Both the position numbers and the translations under genes were made by a program. Positions 1-11,200 of a stretch of DNA of 64,000 nt are shown here, in pieces (the stretch's first letter is position 1; every line of letters starts with the position of its first letter). The stretch is from Eonycteris spelaea. Lineage: Eukaryota; Chordata; Mammalia; Chiroptera; Pteropodidae. The DNA is taken from positions 2,604,001 to 2,668,000 of the forward strand of contig PUFA01000170.1 in the NCBI GenBank assembly GCA_003508835.1, written 5' to 3'. The notes under the pieces are model-generated. The model was not told the origin of the DNA. It made no database searches and saw only the letters and a list, made by a program, of their open reading frames with translations.

Positions 1-2560
1 CTTAATTTATAGATGTAGTGCCTTTTGAAATTTAATAAGCTTTAAACATGTAACAAAACAAGGATGGGCATTCATGTTTTTTGTTTTTGTTTCATTTTGG
101 TTTTGTTTTTTTGTTTGTTTGTTTTGCTTGCTTGGTGGGTTGGTTGATTTTCTTTTTCGATTTGTTTAAAATATGGCATAGTCATCTCTTGTTCTTATCA
201 GATGTTTCTATTCTGAAGGATCTGGAAAAATCAGTGGTTAGAGTAAAAAGGTCTCTGAGAAAGCCCTGAGTTTTGCCACTCTCCTTTATTTAAATCTTTT
301 GTGAGCATTTCAGATAACTCTAAGATAGCACAATGCATTTCATGTTTCTAATTAGTTCAACACCAGTGGAAATAATACTTGTAACATTTGACTGTATAAA
401 ATTCTTATTGATTACTAATTTGGCATTAGAATTGTTATTTTGCATAATGATATCCCATTGCTCAATAAGACATGTATTTTAATAATAGAGAAATACTACT
501 GTAGGGTTCTCTACAAGTCAGTGTGAGTAGCTATATCATGACATCCAAAATATAAAAGAATTTTTTTATAAACCCTCTGAAATCATTCCCATAAAACTGC
601 TCTACTCTCTAATACTGTAGAAAAGTTGATGCAATTTAATTTATAATCTGTCAACAATAAATTTATTTCATCTTGGCAAGGTGCCTTGTTTGAAAAAGTT
701 GATTGTAGGGAAGGAAGATGGGATGGCAGGAGCATGGAGGTTGAAATTATGTTTCATTTCATAATCAAGAGAAACAGTGTAATTGTCCCCATCATATCAG
801 CAGTAGGAAGAATCTGAAAGGGTTTGATTTGAAGCACTTCATTGTGTCTACCAAAAGCACACTGACATCAAGTAGTAAATTGCTCAGGATTTTTTCTTTA
901 TTATCGAGAAATCATAATCCAAGTCCTGTTGCATTTGTTTTTTAAGTTCTGTTGTATCTTGTGGGAAACGGTAAGGGGAAATGAAAAACTATTAAATGCA
1001 TCAAGGTACTTCCTGTGTGGCAAAAAAGTGGATGGTCTGCTCCACCCAGCAAAATTCTCAGATGGAAAACTGAAATCACCTATTGTTAAATCTCACTTTA
1101 AAAAATGTACTAGCTATCTCTAACTAAACAGTTTAAACTATAATGTAAACAAACAAAGTTAAAAAGTCAATTCTACTTACATATTGGGAGAGAGTGAATA
1201 ATAACGTGACTACCATAAATTTCCTGAGGACTTGGCCAAATTGTGCCTGCACTTTCAGCCTAACCTGCAGGGGGCAATAGCTTGACACAAATGACAACAA
1301 TGGTTGCTGAGCTATTAGACTTGTATTTCTGACTATGACCCTGGAATGTAGTGTAGGTTGAAAAGAGTGTTTAATTAATGTATGTAGAAACAAAAGATCA
1401 GGTAAATTGTTTGATTTATCTTCAAGGTATATTTTTAGACTAATCTAATTCACAACTGTTAGATTTTTTTCTTAAAGAGATTACCAAAGTTTCAGGAGAC
1501 ATATTCAGCTACCTCAAAAATTATCCTAAATGCTGTTTACTATGAATATATGTAATTTATGTTCTCCAAAAATAAACCCAGCAAAATATAAGTGAACAGT
1601 TTTCAATGTTCAAATGAATGATAAATCAGAGGAAATGTGGAATATTAGATATAGATAATAAAAGGATGTCATATCTAGTAACAAATTCTATTCCTTTTTT
1701 TAAATCTTAAAATCACAAATAGATGGGGACAGTCACCCAATTGTTTGCAATATATATTTTTTCCAGATATAAAACATTAATTTGAAAACTAGTTTATATT
1801 GAAATATGACTCACAAAGAGTAAGTGATCTATTTTATTGCCATAGTTTTTTATATTACAGATGGAATAGAACTTATTGGCTATTGATAGTCTACACTCCT
1901 TACCCCCATCATTGTCCCTCCTTATCTTCACTCCCTCCTCAATCCCTTCACAACCTCCCCCATCAACTTATCAGGAATGACTGGAAACAGACCAAAAGGT
2001 GTTTTAGCTAGAGGGAATAATTGTAGATTAAAAAAGAAAACTCTTCCCATCTCTTCACTGCAATCACATTTAACATTCATTATGTCAGTTTTCAGTGATG
2101 CAAAATGCCTTGCCCAAGAGGCATCCTGATTTCAAGAAGTCAAAAGGGTACCTGGCATTAAACAATCTCCAGTCAATTTGCTGGGATTAACTGGGCTGAG
2201 TTTCTATATACTACACATGGTATGAATCTACACTTTGACCACAGTAAGGAAAAATATGATAATAGTTGCCTTTTTTAAGAATTGCTACACAAGAGTGTTC
2301 TGTTTTTTTTTTTTTCTATAACGGAGTTTAATCTCAATAAAAACCTTTTAAAACATCCTTTTTTCCCATTATGAGTAAAGATATGATATCTATTTTTGCT
2401 TTTCTTTAAGGAAATAATATGGGGATTGCTTATACTGGGAAAGAAAATTTTATTCTCAAACACACCCCCTCCCATTCTACTAAACCATTTTAGTCGACAT
2501 ATGTTTGTTATCAGAGAGAGGTGCTGTGAACACACAGCCATTTTCTTAGCAGCTTTTTGA
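1..2560. other. AT-rich non-coding DNA upstream of the GC-rich block
   Basis: No credible coding exon, RNA gene or clear transposon fragment is visible. A T-rich low-complexity stretch built from TTTTG units lies at about 75-130. The ORFs here are short chance frames. The stretch 660-870 is repeat-free and could be regulatory, but nothing in it decides this. The one specific site I would mark is the CTCF-like motif at 1264-1276. Confidence 0.5.
1264..1276 (+). promoter_or_regulatory. Candidate CTCF-binding site
   Basis: The bases CCTGCAGGGGGCA match the CTCF core CCASYAGRKGGCR at 12 of 13 positions; the exception is T for A at the third. It lies about 1.6 kb before the GC-rich block and points toward it. 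The nine-base core GCAGGGGGC recurs in the same orientation at 6692-6700 and 6923-6931. A single motif match is weak evidence of occupancy. Confidence 0.4.
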
Positions 2561-2579
2561 CTGTATGTTACCATAGTCC

Positions 2580-2885
2580 CACAAGGCATTGGTCCTTTCC
2601 CATTGGGAAGTCATGAATAAGAGACTATGAAGCTTGCACGTCAGATCTTCCTCAATTAATCCACCATTAGCATGTTTGGGATCCACTACTGGATGGTTAA
2701 CAGCAGCTTTTGTAACTGTACGCCGACCATATCCAATTATGCTCTGCTAAAAATGAACTCTTTGCAGACCAACCCTCTCGGGCTGTCAGTGTTTTCCGTT
2801 TTCCTGTTTTAACGTTTGTGTATAGTGGCAGGCGACAGATGGTGTAGATCAGATCGATTTGATTGCATTAGATGATTTTTTTTCC
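2580..2885. promoter_or_regulatory. Candidate promoter-proximal region
   Basis: This repeat-free stretch has intermediate base composition and leads directly into the first CpG-containing segment. If a transcript starts near 2.9 kb on the plus strand, as the donor at 3151 suggests, this is where its promoter would lie. No convincing TATA box at a usable spacing was found, which would fit a CpG-type promoter. The call rests on position and composition only. Confidence 0.25.
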
Positions 2886-3150
2886 GTTCCCTACTCCTTT
2901 CTGGAAGCTCGCATCAGCTGAAGGCTATCGCCTGGGACTCCTCGGAAGCGTGAACAAGCCGCCACCACGCGAAGGCACTGGGGCACAGCCAGCGCGAGGC
3001 ACCGAGGTCCCTTCCCAGGGCTTGTTAACACTGTAACCCGGCACTCAGAGGGAAGCAGCTCCACTGCCCAGAGCCTACCTCGCCGCTCATCTGATGACTC
3101 TCTGGCTTCTACACACAGTTGGAGTTCCGCTTGAAACCTGGATTTAGAGG
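2885..3150 (+). other. Candidate non-coding first exon A (5' end not determined)
   Basis: This is the first GC-rich, CpG-containing segment of the window. It ends at a strong splice-donor match: AGG|GTAAGC, with the intron starting at 3151. The start is only the edge of the GC-rich segment. I see no long ATG-initiated reading frame running into the donor, so if it is an exon it is probably 5' UTR or lncRNA. A plausible 3' partner is the acceptor before 5957. A 108-codon open frame on the opposite strand appears to be a by-product of GC content. RNA data from the species would settle it. Confidence 0.35.
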
Positions 3151-3402
3151 GTAAGCACTTCAATCGAGATGGATTTGTGACAGTTACTTTGCTATACTGC
3201 AAGACAAATCTCAGCAAACGTAAAGGATGTAGGATGTGTGGAAGAGGGAGACTATGTTTACATCGATAAATGTGTTTCTTTTTGTTTGAAAAAGAGACTA
3301 TTATTCAGTAAAGATGTGTATAGTGTTTTTCCATTGATTGTAAGAGTCGACAACCACCCTCCTCCCGATTTTTCCCTCTCCTTGGTGTTTCCCCCTTTCT
3401 AC

Positions 3403-3460
3403 TTGAGAGGGAAGGAGAGAGGGAGAGGGAGGGAGGCAAGGGGGAGGGGGTTGGGGGAGA
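3403..3460 (+). repeat. Purine-rich, G-run low-complexity tract (G4-prone)
   Basis: A GA/GGGA-rich stretch with G-runs at 3421, 3427, 3431, 3440-3444, 3446-3450 and 3453-3457. The last four runs, separated by short loops, satisfy the usual G-quadruplex pattern on the plus strand. It lies between the two candidate first exons. Confidence 0.6.
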
Positions 3461-3887
3461 GAGAAGCATTTCTGCTTTAGCTTAATTGGCTTATTTCCTC
3501 AAACCGATTGCTTTGTCGCGTTTCTTTATGTATATTTGGTTGCAAATTACCAAGCGTTTTACTGGGATGCGTTTTGGAGTGTGGGGGACAGGGTGGGAAA
3601 GTAGTGGGGACTGGCAGTCAGTCAGTCGCGGTGGCCTTGAGAGATAAAAAGATGCTGAAAGCCCCCCTGCCCGCAAAACACACCTCTAGTTGTCGGGGCA
3701 CGAGAGAAATGTAGATTCTAATAAACATGGCTTGCAGGAGTCGATGAACAAAGGTACTTAATGCGGACCTAAGCCTCCGTTGATATTGCTCCGCTAGCAG
3801 TATCTAAATATTCAAAAGCAAAGTGTAAGTTGATCAACAAACGCCCTGATGGTATTGGGCTTCTTCCCTTTTCTGTTTTTGTGTGGA

Positions 3888-3922
3888 GGGTGGAGAAGGG
3901 GGGGAGGGTGGATGGGTGGGGG
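3888..3922 (+). promoter_or_regulatory. G-quadruplex-prone G-tract
   Basis: G-runs at 3888-3890, 3898-3904, 3906-3908, 3914-3916 and 3918-3922 have loops of one to seven bases. This satisfies the canonical G4 pattern on the plus (putative sense) strand. It sits about 200 bases before the donor of candidate exon B, a position typical of promoter G4s. Folding and function are inferred. Confidence 0.5.
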
Positions 3923-3939
3923 AAATCCGACAGCTTAAG

Positions 3940-4135
3940 GAGGTTTGAATTGAATATGCACCCAGCGGCAGTGGTCTCGTAGGAAATGGTGTTCTCGTAA
4001 GTCAGGCTGCCCCGCTGAAGCACGAGAGAGCTTTGGTTAGAGCTCAGAGCGTCAGTTCGGCTGCGAGTGCTGCCGGCAGTCGGCCCGAGATGAGCTGTCC
4101 ACTGGTCCAGGTGCTGAAGCTGGTGGAACATTTGG
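3940..4135 (+). other. Candidate alternative first exon B (5' end not determined)
   Basis: A CpG-containing, GC-rich stretch ends at a good donor, TGG|GTAGGT, with the intron starting at 4136. A weaker alternative donor, CAG|GTGCTG, lies at 4110/4111. An ATG at 4090 with G at -3 opens a 17-codon frame (MSCPLVQVLKLV..., stop at 4141). If spliced at 4136 the frame would continue into the next exon, so a short N-terminus or a uORF is possible. I do not recognise it. The next plausible acceptor is at 5956, giving an intron of about 1.8 kb. Confidence 0.35.
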
Positions 4136-4139
4136 GTAG

Positions 4140-4619
4140 GTAGGGAAAGGGCTGGCACTGGCTACTTGGATAAAAAGAAAGCATATCAACTGCGTTCTTC
4201 CAGTTTCTTAAAGCGTGTGAGTCTGTGGGTCAGTGTGTGTGTGTTTTATTTCAATTGTGAGGAGGCAAAACTGAAGGATATTACTCAGAAAGCACCGAAA
4301 AGCTGTGTGGGTATTTATGCTGTGATTCTGATACACCATGTATTGTGTATGTATGTACAAGTATATATGTATGTGTGTGTTTGTGTGTGGTGTGTATATA
4401 TGCCTTGATAGTCCTTTTTAATTCATAAAGGACATTCCATTTACTAAATCCAAATCTATCTGTACATTATATTTCTTTTTTTCCTTTTAATGGTAGTTGA
4501 GATTTAAATGGAAGAGTTCAGGAGCAAATGTACACTTTGCTCACAGACTATTGCATTACTTTCCCTAAGGGCTTTTGTTTCTAAGAGTTCAAGCTGAAGA
4601 GAACCTGTCAGCGCTTCGC

Positions 4620-4666
<47 letters not shown>

Positions 4667-5940
4667 CCCCGTGTGTGTGTTTGTGTGTGTGTGTGTGGTT
4701 GCAGAGAAAAGCTCCACTTTATAGCTATGTTAGGTAATAGCAAAAAATAGTACTTATTAATTTGTTTAATTGTCATAGGTATTTTTATGAAAAGTGTACT
4801 TAAGAGCCATCTGAAAAAAAACTGTAAAATAGGCTATTAATTGGGCAATGCTGCTTTTCTTTTGAGTTATTTTTGACATCAAGCATTATGTCAAATAACT
4901 GTTTGTAAAACCTAGAATTCATGTCAATTTTTCTATTTGTAAGTAACATGTCAGGAAAATGATGAGTTGGTGTGTCTGGAGAAGTGATATATTAAAAAAT
5001 AATAAAAAGAACAAGCACAACCTAAGTGCCTTAAATTGCAGCCAGGTCAGTTAGAGATGAGTTGTGGTAGTGGGAGAGATTCTGTTATATAATTACTCCT
5101 TGATGAAGAGCTATTTGCACTTACATAATTTCAAGAATCATAATGTCTATTGCCATGTTTCCATATCCCCTCCCTATTCCACTCACATGGATGTACTTTC
5201 ATGTATTTGAGAGTACAAGAAAAAGCAAATTGAGAACTTTCTAATGGAACTTCAACATGTCTTGGGTAGTGACGTTGCACTTGTCCATTTTATTCAGTGA
5301 ACAATAAACCCCTATTATCAGAATATTCACTGCAGCTTCTTAAGACAAAGCTGTTCCAGTAAGAGCCATATTGATCATCAAAGAATCACAGAGATTTTTT
5401 TCTCTGAAAGTAAAAATTACAGTCACTTTGCAAATTATTTTTTTATTTTTCTTACAATAATTTTTATAAAGACAGAGCTTCAAAGGTTTTTCTGTAGAAG
5501 TGTTCGCAACAACTGCACAGCAATGCATTTATACTGTGTATTAAAAAGGTGGGCTATAGAATTACACATTGTGGTACTGCAAAATGATGCCTAAATCATA
5601 AAAACTCTACCAGCTTGTCAAACTCAGTGAGTTCTGATACTATGGAAAATGAGTTTAATTGTTTTGTGCTTTGAAGCTTTTTTCTCTTTAAAAATCATTA
5701 TGTGGTATAGCTCTGAGGCCTTCAAAGGAGAGATGGCTATTTATGTAGATCTATAAGTATTTGATTTCAAGTAGTAAATTGAACTAGTGTTTATTTTCTG
5801 CGATCTTGGGCTTGAGAAAATGCATTTCCAAAACACACTGCTGAAAATTTCACCCATGCATGACCTTATCTTTATTTGAGCCTCACTTCTACTTAAAGCC
5901 GTCTAGGCAAATACATTTGTAATATTTGTGTGCTTAACTA
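4140..5940. other. AT-rich stretch, candidate intron
   Basis: Apart from the CT/GT microsatellite at 4619-4697, this stretch holds no recognised repeat or coding sequence. It is flanked by the candidate donor at 4136 and the acceptor at 5955-5956, so it would be the intron joining exon B to the internal exon. A branch-point-like CTTAACT lies about 20 bases before the acceptor. Confidence 0.35.
4619..4697. repeat. Compound (CT)n-(GT)n microsatellite
   Basis: CT dinucleotides, with one CATC interruption, run to a short C-run and then switch to GT with one TT interruption at about 4680. The tract is probably length-polymorphic. Confidence 0.95.
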
Positions 5941-5956
5941 TGCATGTCTCTTACAG

Positions 5957-6066
5957 GGCTCTCTCGCTGCCATGACACTCAATCAAAGCACCTAGAGTGG
6001 GCTGGCCAAAACCAGAGGTGGTACCAAGCAGAGCAAGGACAGAGGCAGGCACTGGGAGAGCACCAG
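5957..6066 (+). other. Candidate internal exon C (110 bp)
   Basis: Both splice sites look good. The acceptor is a pyrimidine-leaning tract ending TCTCTTACAG at 5956, with a branch-point-like CTTAACT about 20 bases upstream. The donor is CACCAG|GTAAAT, with the intron beginning at 6067. Length is normal for a vertebrate internal exon, and GC content is higher than in the flanks. It is not obviously coding: the first ATG (5972) runs only eight codons to a TAG. The likely role is a 5' UTR or lncRNA exon. The gene is not recognised. Confidence 0.5.
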
Positions 6067-6195
6067 GTAAATTAAAGATTACTTGTCACGCCCACCCTGT
6101 GCCCAAAGAGCCTTCCTTCAGACTCCTTCTTCACTGGGAAAACAGCACTCTTCTCTTCCTGTATTAAGTGCTTGGTTTTGTGATTTGTCTTTCAG
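6067..6195 (+). other. Candidate very short intron (129 bp)
   Basis: The stretch starts with GTAAAT and ends with TTTGTCTTTCAG, a textbook donor and acceptor pair, and would separate exons C and D. At 129 bases it is near the low end for mammalian introns but functional examples of this size are common. It could also be retained. Confidence 0.45.
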
Positions 6196-6556
6196 AATTG
6201 GAAATAGAGCAGCCATTTGGATTTGGGCAGGAAGCAGCCGAGCACAGCTTTGGATCCTTCTTTAGGGAAATCGAGTAATGGATTTATGGTCCCGGTCAAG
6301 CTCAGCCCAGCCCCAGTCAGGGGCGGGCTCAGCAGCAAGAGTTCTGGTGGCAGCGGCAGCAGTAGCAGCGGTAGCAGCGGCAGCAGCAGCTTGGTCCTCT
6401 GACTCTCTTCGGTGACGGGTATTCTTGGGTGGATAATACGGATTACGTTGTTATTGCTTAAGAATACGCGTAGTCGAGGAGAGTACCAGCGGCAGGCGGG
6501 CAGCGGCCGCCCCTCCCAGCCCACCAGCTGGCCTCTAAACGCCTGTGGTTGCCAAG
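6196..6556 (+). other. Candidate GC-rich exon D with G/A-rich repeat
   Basis: The segment follows a good acceptor (TTTCAG at 6190-6195) and ends at a moderate donor, AAG|GTAGCA (intron from 6557). It lies at the leading edge of the main CpG island and contains an imperfect GCA/GCG/GTA trinucleotide repeat at about 6349-6390. The serine-rich frame through the repeat begins at a TTG, not an ATG, and has a TAG at 6205, so it is not a natural CDS. The alanine-rich frame starting at 6278 does begin with ATG. Possible roles are a 5' UTR exon with a uORF, the start of a protein I do not recognise, or an lncRNA exon. Without expression data the donor is the least certain edge. Confidence 0.4.
6278..6415 (+). 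CDS. Candidate 45-codon small ORF / uORF with polyalanine tract
   Basis: The ATG has G at -3 and G at +4, a strong Kozak context, and the frame stays open for 45 codons to a TGA. The predicted peptide starts MDLWSRSSSAQ, has an alanine run broken by valines at about residues 25-38, and ends with a short polar tail. No family is recognised. It lies wholly inside candidate exon D, so it needs no splicing to be translated. Two readings fit: a regulatory uORF in a 5' leader, or a repeat-expanded leader in which the good start context is chance. Cross-species conservation of the frame or ribosome footprints would decide. The alanine run depends on the underlying GCN repeat and may vary in length. 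Confidence 0.3.
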   Translation: MDLWSRSSSAQPQSGAGSAARVLVAAAAVAAVAAAAAAWSSDSLR

Positions 6557-8080
6557 GTAGCACTTTTTTGATCTTTTCCTTTCCTCGGTGTTTTCGCTCT
6601 GGGTCGCGTGTTAGGTGATTACAAGTCACATCCCACTAGAAAGGCTCTGTGCGTCGCGCCTCTGGTGACCCGGGCTGTAGAATGGGTGCACGCAGGGGGC
6701 GGGGGTCGATTCGCAGGGGAGGGGCGGGGAAAGGATGGGATCAGTTCCGCGGAGCCTGCGGTGAGTTTTGGCGTCCGCCGCTTGACTGTCTCCTTTCCGC
6801 TGTGGGGTGCGGCTTTGGGGGAGAGACGCGGACAGGGCGAGTCTCTAAAGTTGGGAATGACAGAAAGGCCTTGAGCAGTTTAGCAGCGTGGCGAGTGAGG
6901 AGCTGGAGCTCAGTAGAGGGTCGCAGGGGGCTCCCTCCGCAGAAAGGGCGTGTCCGTGGGCGAAGGTGCTATCGCAAGCTGCAGAAGCGCGTGACTTGAG
7001 AATCGCGGGCCGCGGGGCGTGCTGGAGCCCCACCCCCGGCGGTGCCACTCGGCAGCCGGACGTGGCGTCCGGGGCTGGGGAGGAGATGGGAGACCGGGGC
7101 CTGGGTCCCGGAGGAGCTCCCGGACTGGAAGTGCGGCGGGTCTCCCAGGAACCTATATTTTCTTTTCGGATTCTCCGTGAAGGGGTGGAGAAACAGGATG
7201 GGAACCGGATTGGTTGTGGTGTGGCCCAGAACTGGAACCTTCCTGAAAGTGGTTGGGGCAGGCAGTGTCTGTTCAGTAGTCCAGTTTCTTTGGGACACGT
7301 CTTCAGCGCTGTCTTCCCTGCCTCTGCCTTTGGGACGAGTCTCAAACACCAACCAGCCCAAGGCACATTCCCCCTCTCAGGTCTACTGCGGAGGGACGAG
7401 AGGAAGAGCGAGCCTTTCCCTCCTTCTACCTCCAGTTTTTGTTTCTTTCAAATATTAATGGACGATAAAACCATACGGATTCGTCCCCTCTTAACGAAGA
7501 GCGACCACCCACCCACCAAGCCCCTCAAGTACACTAGGGCATCGCTGGAGACAACCGGACGTGGCAGGAGTTGAGATGCCCAGGATGGAGCTGGGAAAGA
7601 TCCATCGTGGAATGCGCGCGCCCTAGAGGCTCCCGCTCGAAGCTCTTGCGGCCGGTCAACCCCGCGGTTCCGTTACCCTACTTTCCCTCTTCCCGGTGGT
7701 GCCTCAAAGGTGGGAGAAGAAAGTGCTGGGGACAAGAAAGTACCAAGCGCCCAGAAGGTTTCACTAGGTTCTGCACAAACCTCCTGGGACACTAAGACCA
7801 CGTTTCCTCCCAGCGCGGTGGCCGTTGTGCACGGGCTGTGAAGACTAAATTTCTGAGAAATCGAAGCTGCGGGAGAAAAAAAAAGAGAGAGAGAGAAGCC
7901 TGCGACGCACTCCCTCGCGGCGTTCCCATTCCAGCTCCGAGCTGAGCTATGCCTCAGACACCTTTTCCCTTTGGAGCACGGGCCTTTCCCGGCGCGACAT
8001 GCCTGTACCCCACTGGGTTCTGGTCTTCAAGAGCAGCTCTGCGCCCTGGACACGCTGAGAGCGAGGTGCCTCCGAAGGAA
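6290..8080. promoter_or_regulatory. Main CpG island
   Basis: CpG dinucleotides are dense here, most so at about 6470-7130, and scarce in the rest of the window. No interspersed repeat is visible inside it. Such islands usually mark a promoter active in the germ line or early embryo. Several GCAGGGGGC (CTCF-like) and GGGGCGGGG (SP1/KLF-like) matches are present. The long open frames here, including a 228-codon one from 6888 that begins with GTG, are expected from low stop-codon density. Confidence 0.8.
6689..6738 (+). promoter_or_regulatory. CTCF-like core plus GC-box / G4-prone cluster
   Basis: CACGCAGGGGGCG at 6689-6701 matches the CTCF core with two mismatches. It is followed by G-runs at 6701-6705, 6716-6719, 6721-6724 and 6726-6729, which include a perfect GGGGCGGGG (SP/KLF box) and satisfy a G4 pattern. 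It is a plausible core-promoter element of the CpG island. Confidence 0.4.
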
Positions 8081-8299
8081 ACAGGCAACCCCTCAAGCTT
8101 TCTCATCCAGAGTCTCGCCTTTCTTCCAGTACCTTGGATTCCTAGTGAGGAGTACACCACACCACTCTTCACCCTGTCCTATTTCCATCACACCGCGTCT
8201 CATCTCCCAATCACGCTCAGGGTATCTACACTCATGGCTTTTGCACTCAAGGAAGGTTGTTTGCGAGAAAAATGAGTGGGGCCCTCTGAGACGCACTTA

Positions 8300-11200
8300 G
8301 GGGCGAGTCCGTTTTAAGGATGAGTTCAAATGAAAAAGAAAACATCTTTGCACTCAACATTCTGTCACTAACAAGAGAATATGTAACTACACTTCTTTCC
8401 TTCATTGTTCCATTAATTACCCTCTTTCTCTAGAGATCCACCAATTGGTGATTAAGGGCTTTTAAATATTGCTCTTATTATATATACATTGAACAAAATT
8501 CAGTATGTCTACTGGTGGTATTGTTTTATTGGGAAATTAGGATAGTTGAGAGAACCTACGAAATCTAGTAACCAGGTGATCATTTGATGGTTGGCCTCAA
8601 GCTGGTTGACTAAATAAATGTATAAGATGTGAAAGCTGAAAAGGGAGCTGGAGGGTGATAGAGTTTTTGAGACATGAAAGATGTAATACTTCAGCATTTG
8701 TTGAGAGAATGAGGAAGAACTTTTGAAAAATAAGCTGTTTCATTCAGTTCTTTGCCAGTGGTACTTTAGCTTATGACTGCATTTGCTTCCTAAATGAATA
8801 ATCATTTTTAGAGTGCAAGAATTGTAAATACTAGTGACAAAATCTGGAGGAAACCTCTACTCGTGGTCAAAAAAAAAAGTATTTGATTTCCTTGGTTCAA
8901 GTGGTGTAAGTACTTATCTCATTGCTTTTTTTTTTTTTTTTTTTTTTGGCAGAATTATTTTCTTATAAAAGTTTCCATTAGGTGTCAGTCTGACTGAGCT
9001 GGTTCTTATTTAAATTTGAGAAGAAAAAAAAAAGGCAATTTTTACTAGACTGGTCCTTTTTAGATAAGGAGGAGGAAAAACCCCTCAAAATTTTATTAAA
9101 TTGAGATTACTGTAGTAGCTGTTATTGTTATAAGGCAGTCTTTTCCCCTCAGAAAAAAGAATTTTAAATTACATCACCACTTGCCAATTATTGCTGTTGC
9201 CCTGTTGGTATCCATAGACAAGATTAAAGAAATATGAAGTTGATTGTGTATGTTTTTCACGCAAGACCAAGTGATTTTAAGTACTCATAATAGTTGGATT
9301 GTTTTTCAACTCATGTCTAGATACTAGCAGGGTATGCACCCCTTTCTACAATTTGGTTTGCTTTACAAAGGTGATAGGATTTCTATTTGAGAAAAGCATA
9401 TGATATAACTTAGTTATTCATTTGATAATAATACTTAGGGCACAATGGAGGGGAAGAGACGAAACTTATGAAAATTGCCTTTGTCAATTATTTTTGTCTT
9501 AGTTAGGTCTGCCTAAGTACTCAAATTTTTATGACTACACTTTATGGCTTATAGATGGAAAATTTTAGATTTCCCATTAAAATTTATATAATGTCTATGA
9601 AGAGTCAAATTTATACTGTAATATTCACTAATATTCATCTTGGTTGATGGTTTACCACTGAGCCTCAGGTAAGAAGTTTGATGAAAATTGGGTCTTACAA
9701 AAAATTTGCTGATTTTGTTCTTTGTGATTCGTGTTGTGATATTTTTGCTTCAATAGAATTGTAGGGAATGGTGGTCCTTGGAGTTAAAGATCCATTGAGG
9801 ATCATAAAAATATTTAATGTGAATATAAGAAAATATATATTGGACAGATGATTCTGATGAGGTACATTTTTAAATAATCATGTCCTGGAACCAAGATCTC
9901 ACCCCAAGTCCACTGTTAGCCCTAGAATGATGTGGTTCTTGGTGTCACAGCAGTGCCGATCTAGAACCAGAACAGAATTGTCACTGAATGTCCAGGCAAA
10001 GGGGAGCAATGAGGAAGTAGCATTTTGATGGACAGAAAATTTCATAAATCATATTATCATTTTTCTATCATATTCCATATCAGTAGTGGTACATTTTCAA
10101 ATATAAAAATAGACATTTTTTTTTTTGTCTAGGTAGAAATGATGGATATATTGGGAAATATTCTGTGCTTTTATGTAGGACAGAGGAAAAAGACTAAGGA
10201 CATAGAAGATAGCATCATACCATCACGATTCTTCATCAGTTTTTTAATAAGGTAGTGTCAGCTATCATTGCATCACAGAAATGACAGAAGGATAGTCTTA
10301 CAATATTATAGAGCAGTGTAATCAACATATTAGACTTACTATTTGAAAGTAATTTTATTTTGGTGATAAATATTTTCAATAAAAAGAGAAAGTGTAGTAA
10401 TGATAATACTTAAGGACTTTTTATTACTGTTTTTAGGTATTACAATTAGTTACTGGTAGTTTTACACCTATAACCATAAATACTGAATTGGTTTTAAACA
10501 GAGTTTTGTAGTACAATTTGTTTTTTAGATGTTTCAAGATCTTTCCCCGTAGCACTTATACTTTAAATCATGACTTATAATTCTTAAATTTCAATCTATA
10601 AAATATTTTGTAAGCTTTTCAAAGGAGAAAACATTTTAATTAATCCAAAAAGCTAGAAGCTAAAAAAGAGATATTCTGAAATTTTTAGTTTTTTAAAATC
10701 TATTTATTACCTAGTGATAACAATTAAGTCTGTTGAGTGGAGCTTAACAACAGAACCAATGTATCACTAATATTTGTATTGTCCAGATTACAAATATGTG
10801 GCTACCCAAATCTATCGAGTTCTGAGTTCTGTTATATTATGGTTAGTAATGAGAGCTAAGTAAGACAATCTAATCCTCAAAATCAATGATAAGTATCTAT
10901 ACAAGTGTAAAGATAACACTTTTCATTTGATGTTTGTGTAATACCCCTTGAGATTCAGGAATAATCCAATGTCTGAAAATTTATACACTTGCCACCTATT
11001 GCTAGAACCAAAGCTTTAAAAAAAACTAATAATAAACTAAGAACTTTAAAACATTCAAAGTATTTTAAATAAGGCTTACTACATTTGGTTTATTAGCTTC
11101 AAATCAATACTGAATCTCAAATTTCAGACTTAAAAACATTTATACTGATGTAATCTATTTACTAATACTATGTTCCTGATTAAATATAGTTTATATCATA

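Noticed and set aside
2891..3217. 108-codon minus-strand frame over candidate exon A
   Set aside because: No domain recognised, and the strong donor at 3151 supports the plus strand. Likely a composition artefact.
6217..6402. Serine/glycine-rich 61-codon frame
   Set aside because: It starts at TTG and is the GCN repeat read in another frame; an upstream TAG at 6205 closes it. The ATG-started alanine frame is the better candidate.
6845..7366. 173-codon minus-strand frame
   Set aside because: Non-ATG start, overlaps other open frames in the CpG island, no recognisable domain.
6888..7574. 228-codon open frame in the CpG island
   Set aside because: It begins with GTG, not ATG, and overlaps several other long frames on both strands, as expected where AT-rich stop codons are scarce. 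No domain, no repeat of codon bias, no splice logic.
8926..8947. T22 tract as another small retro-insertion
   Set aside because: I searched the flank for a matching 6-10 bp repeat and found none.
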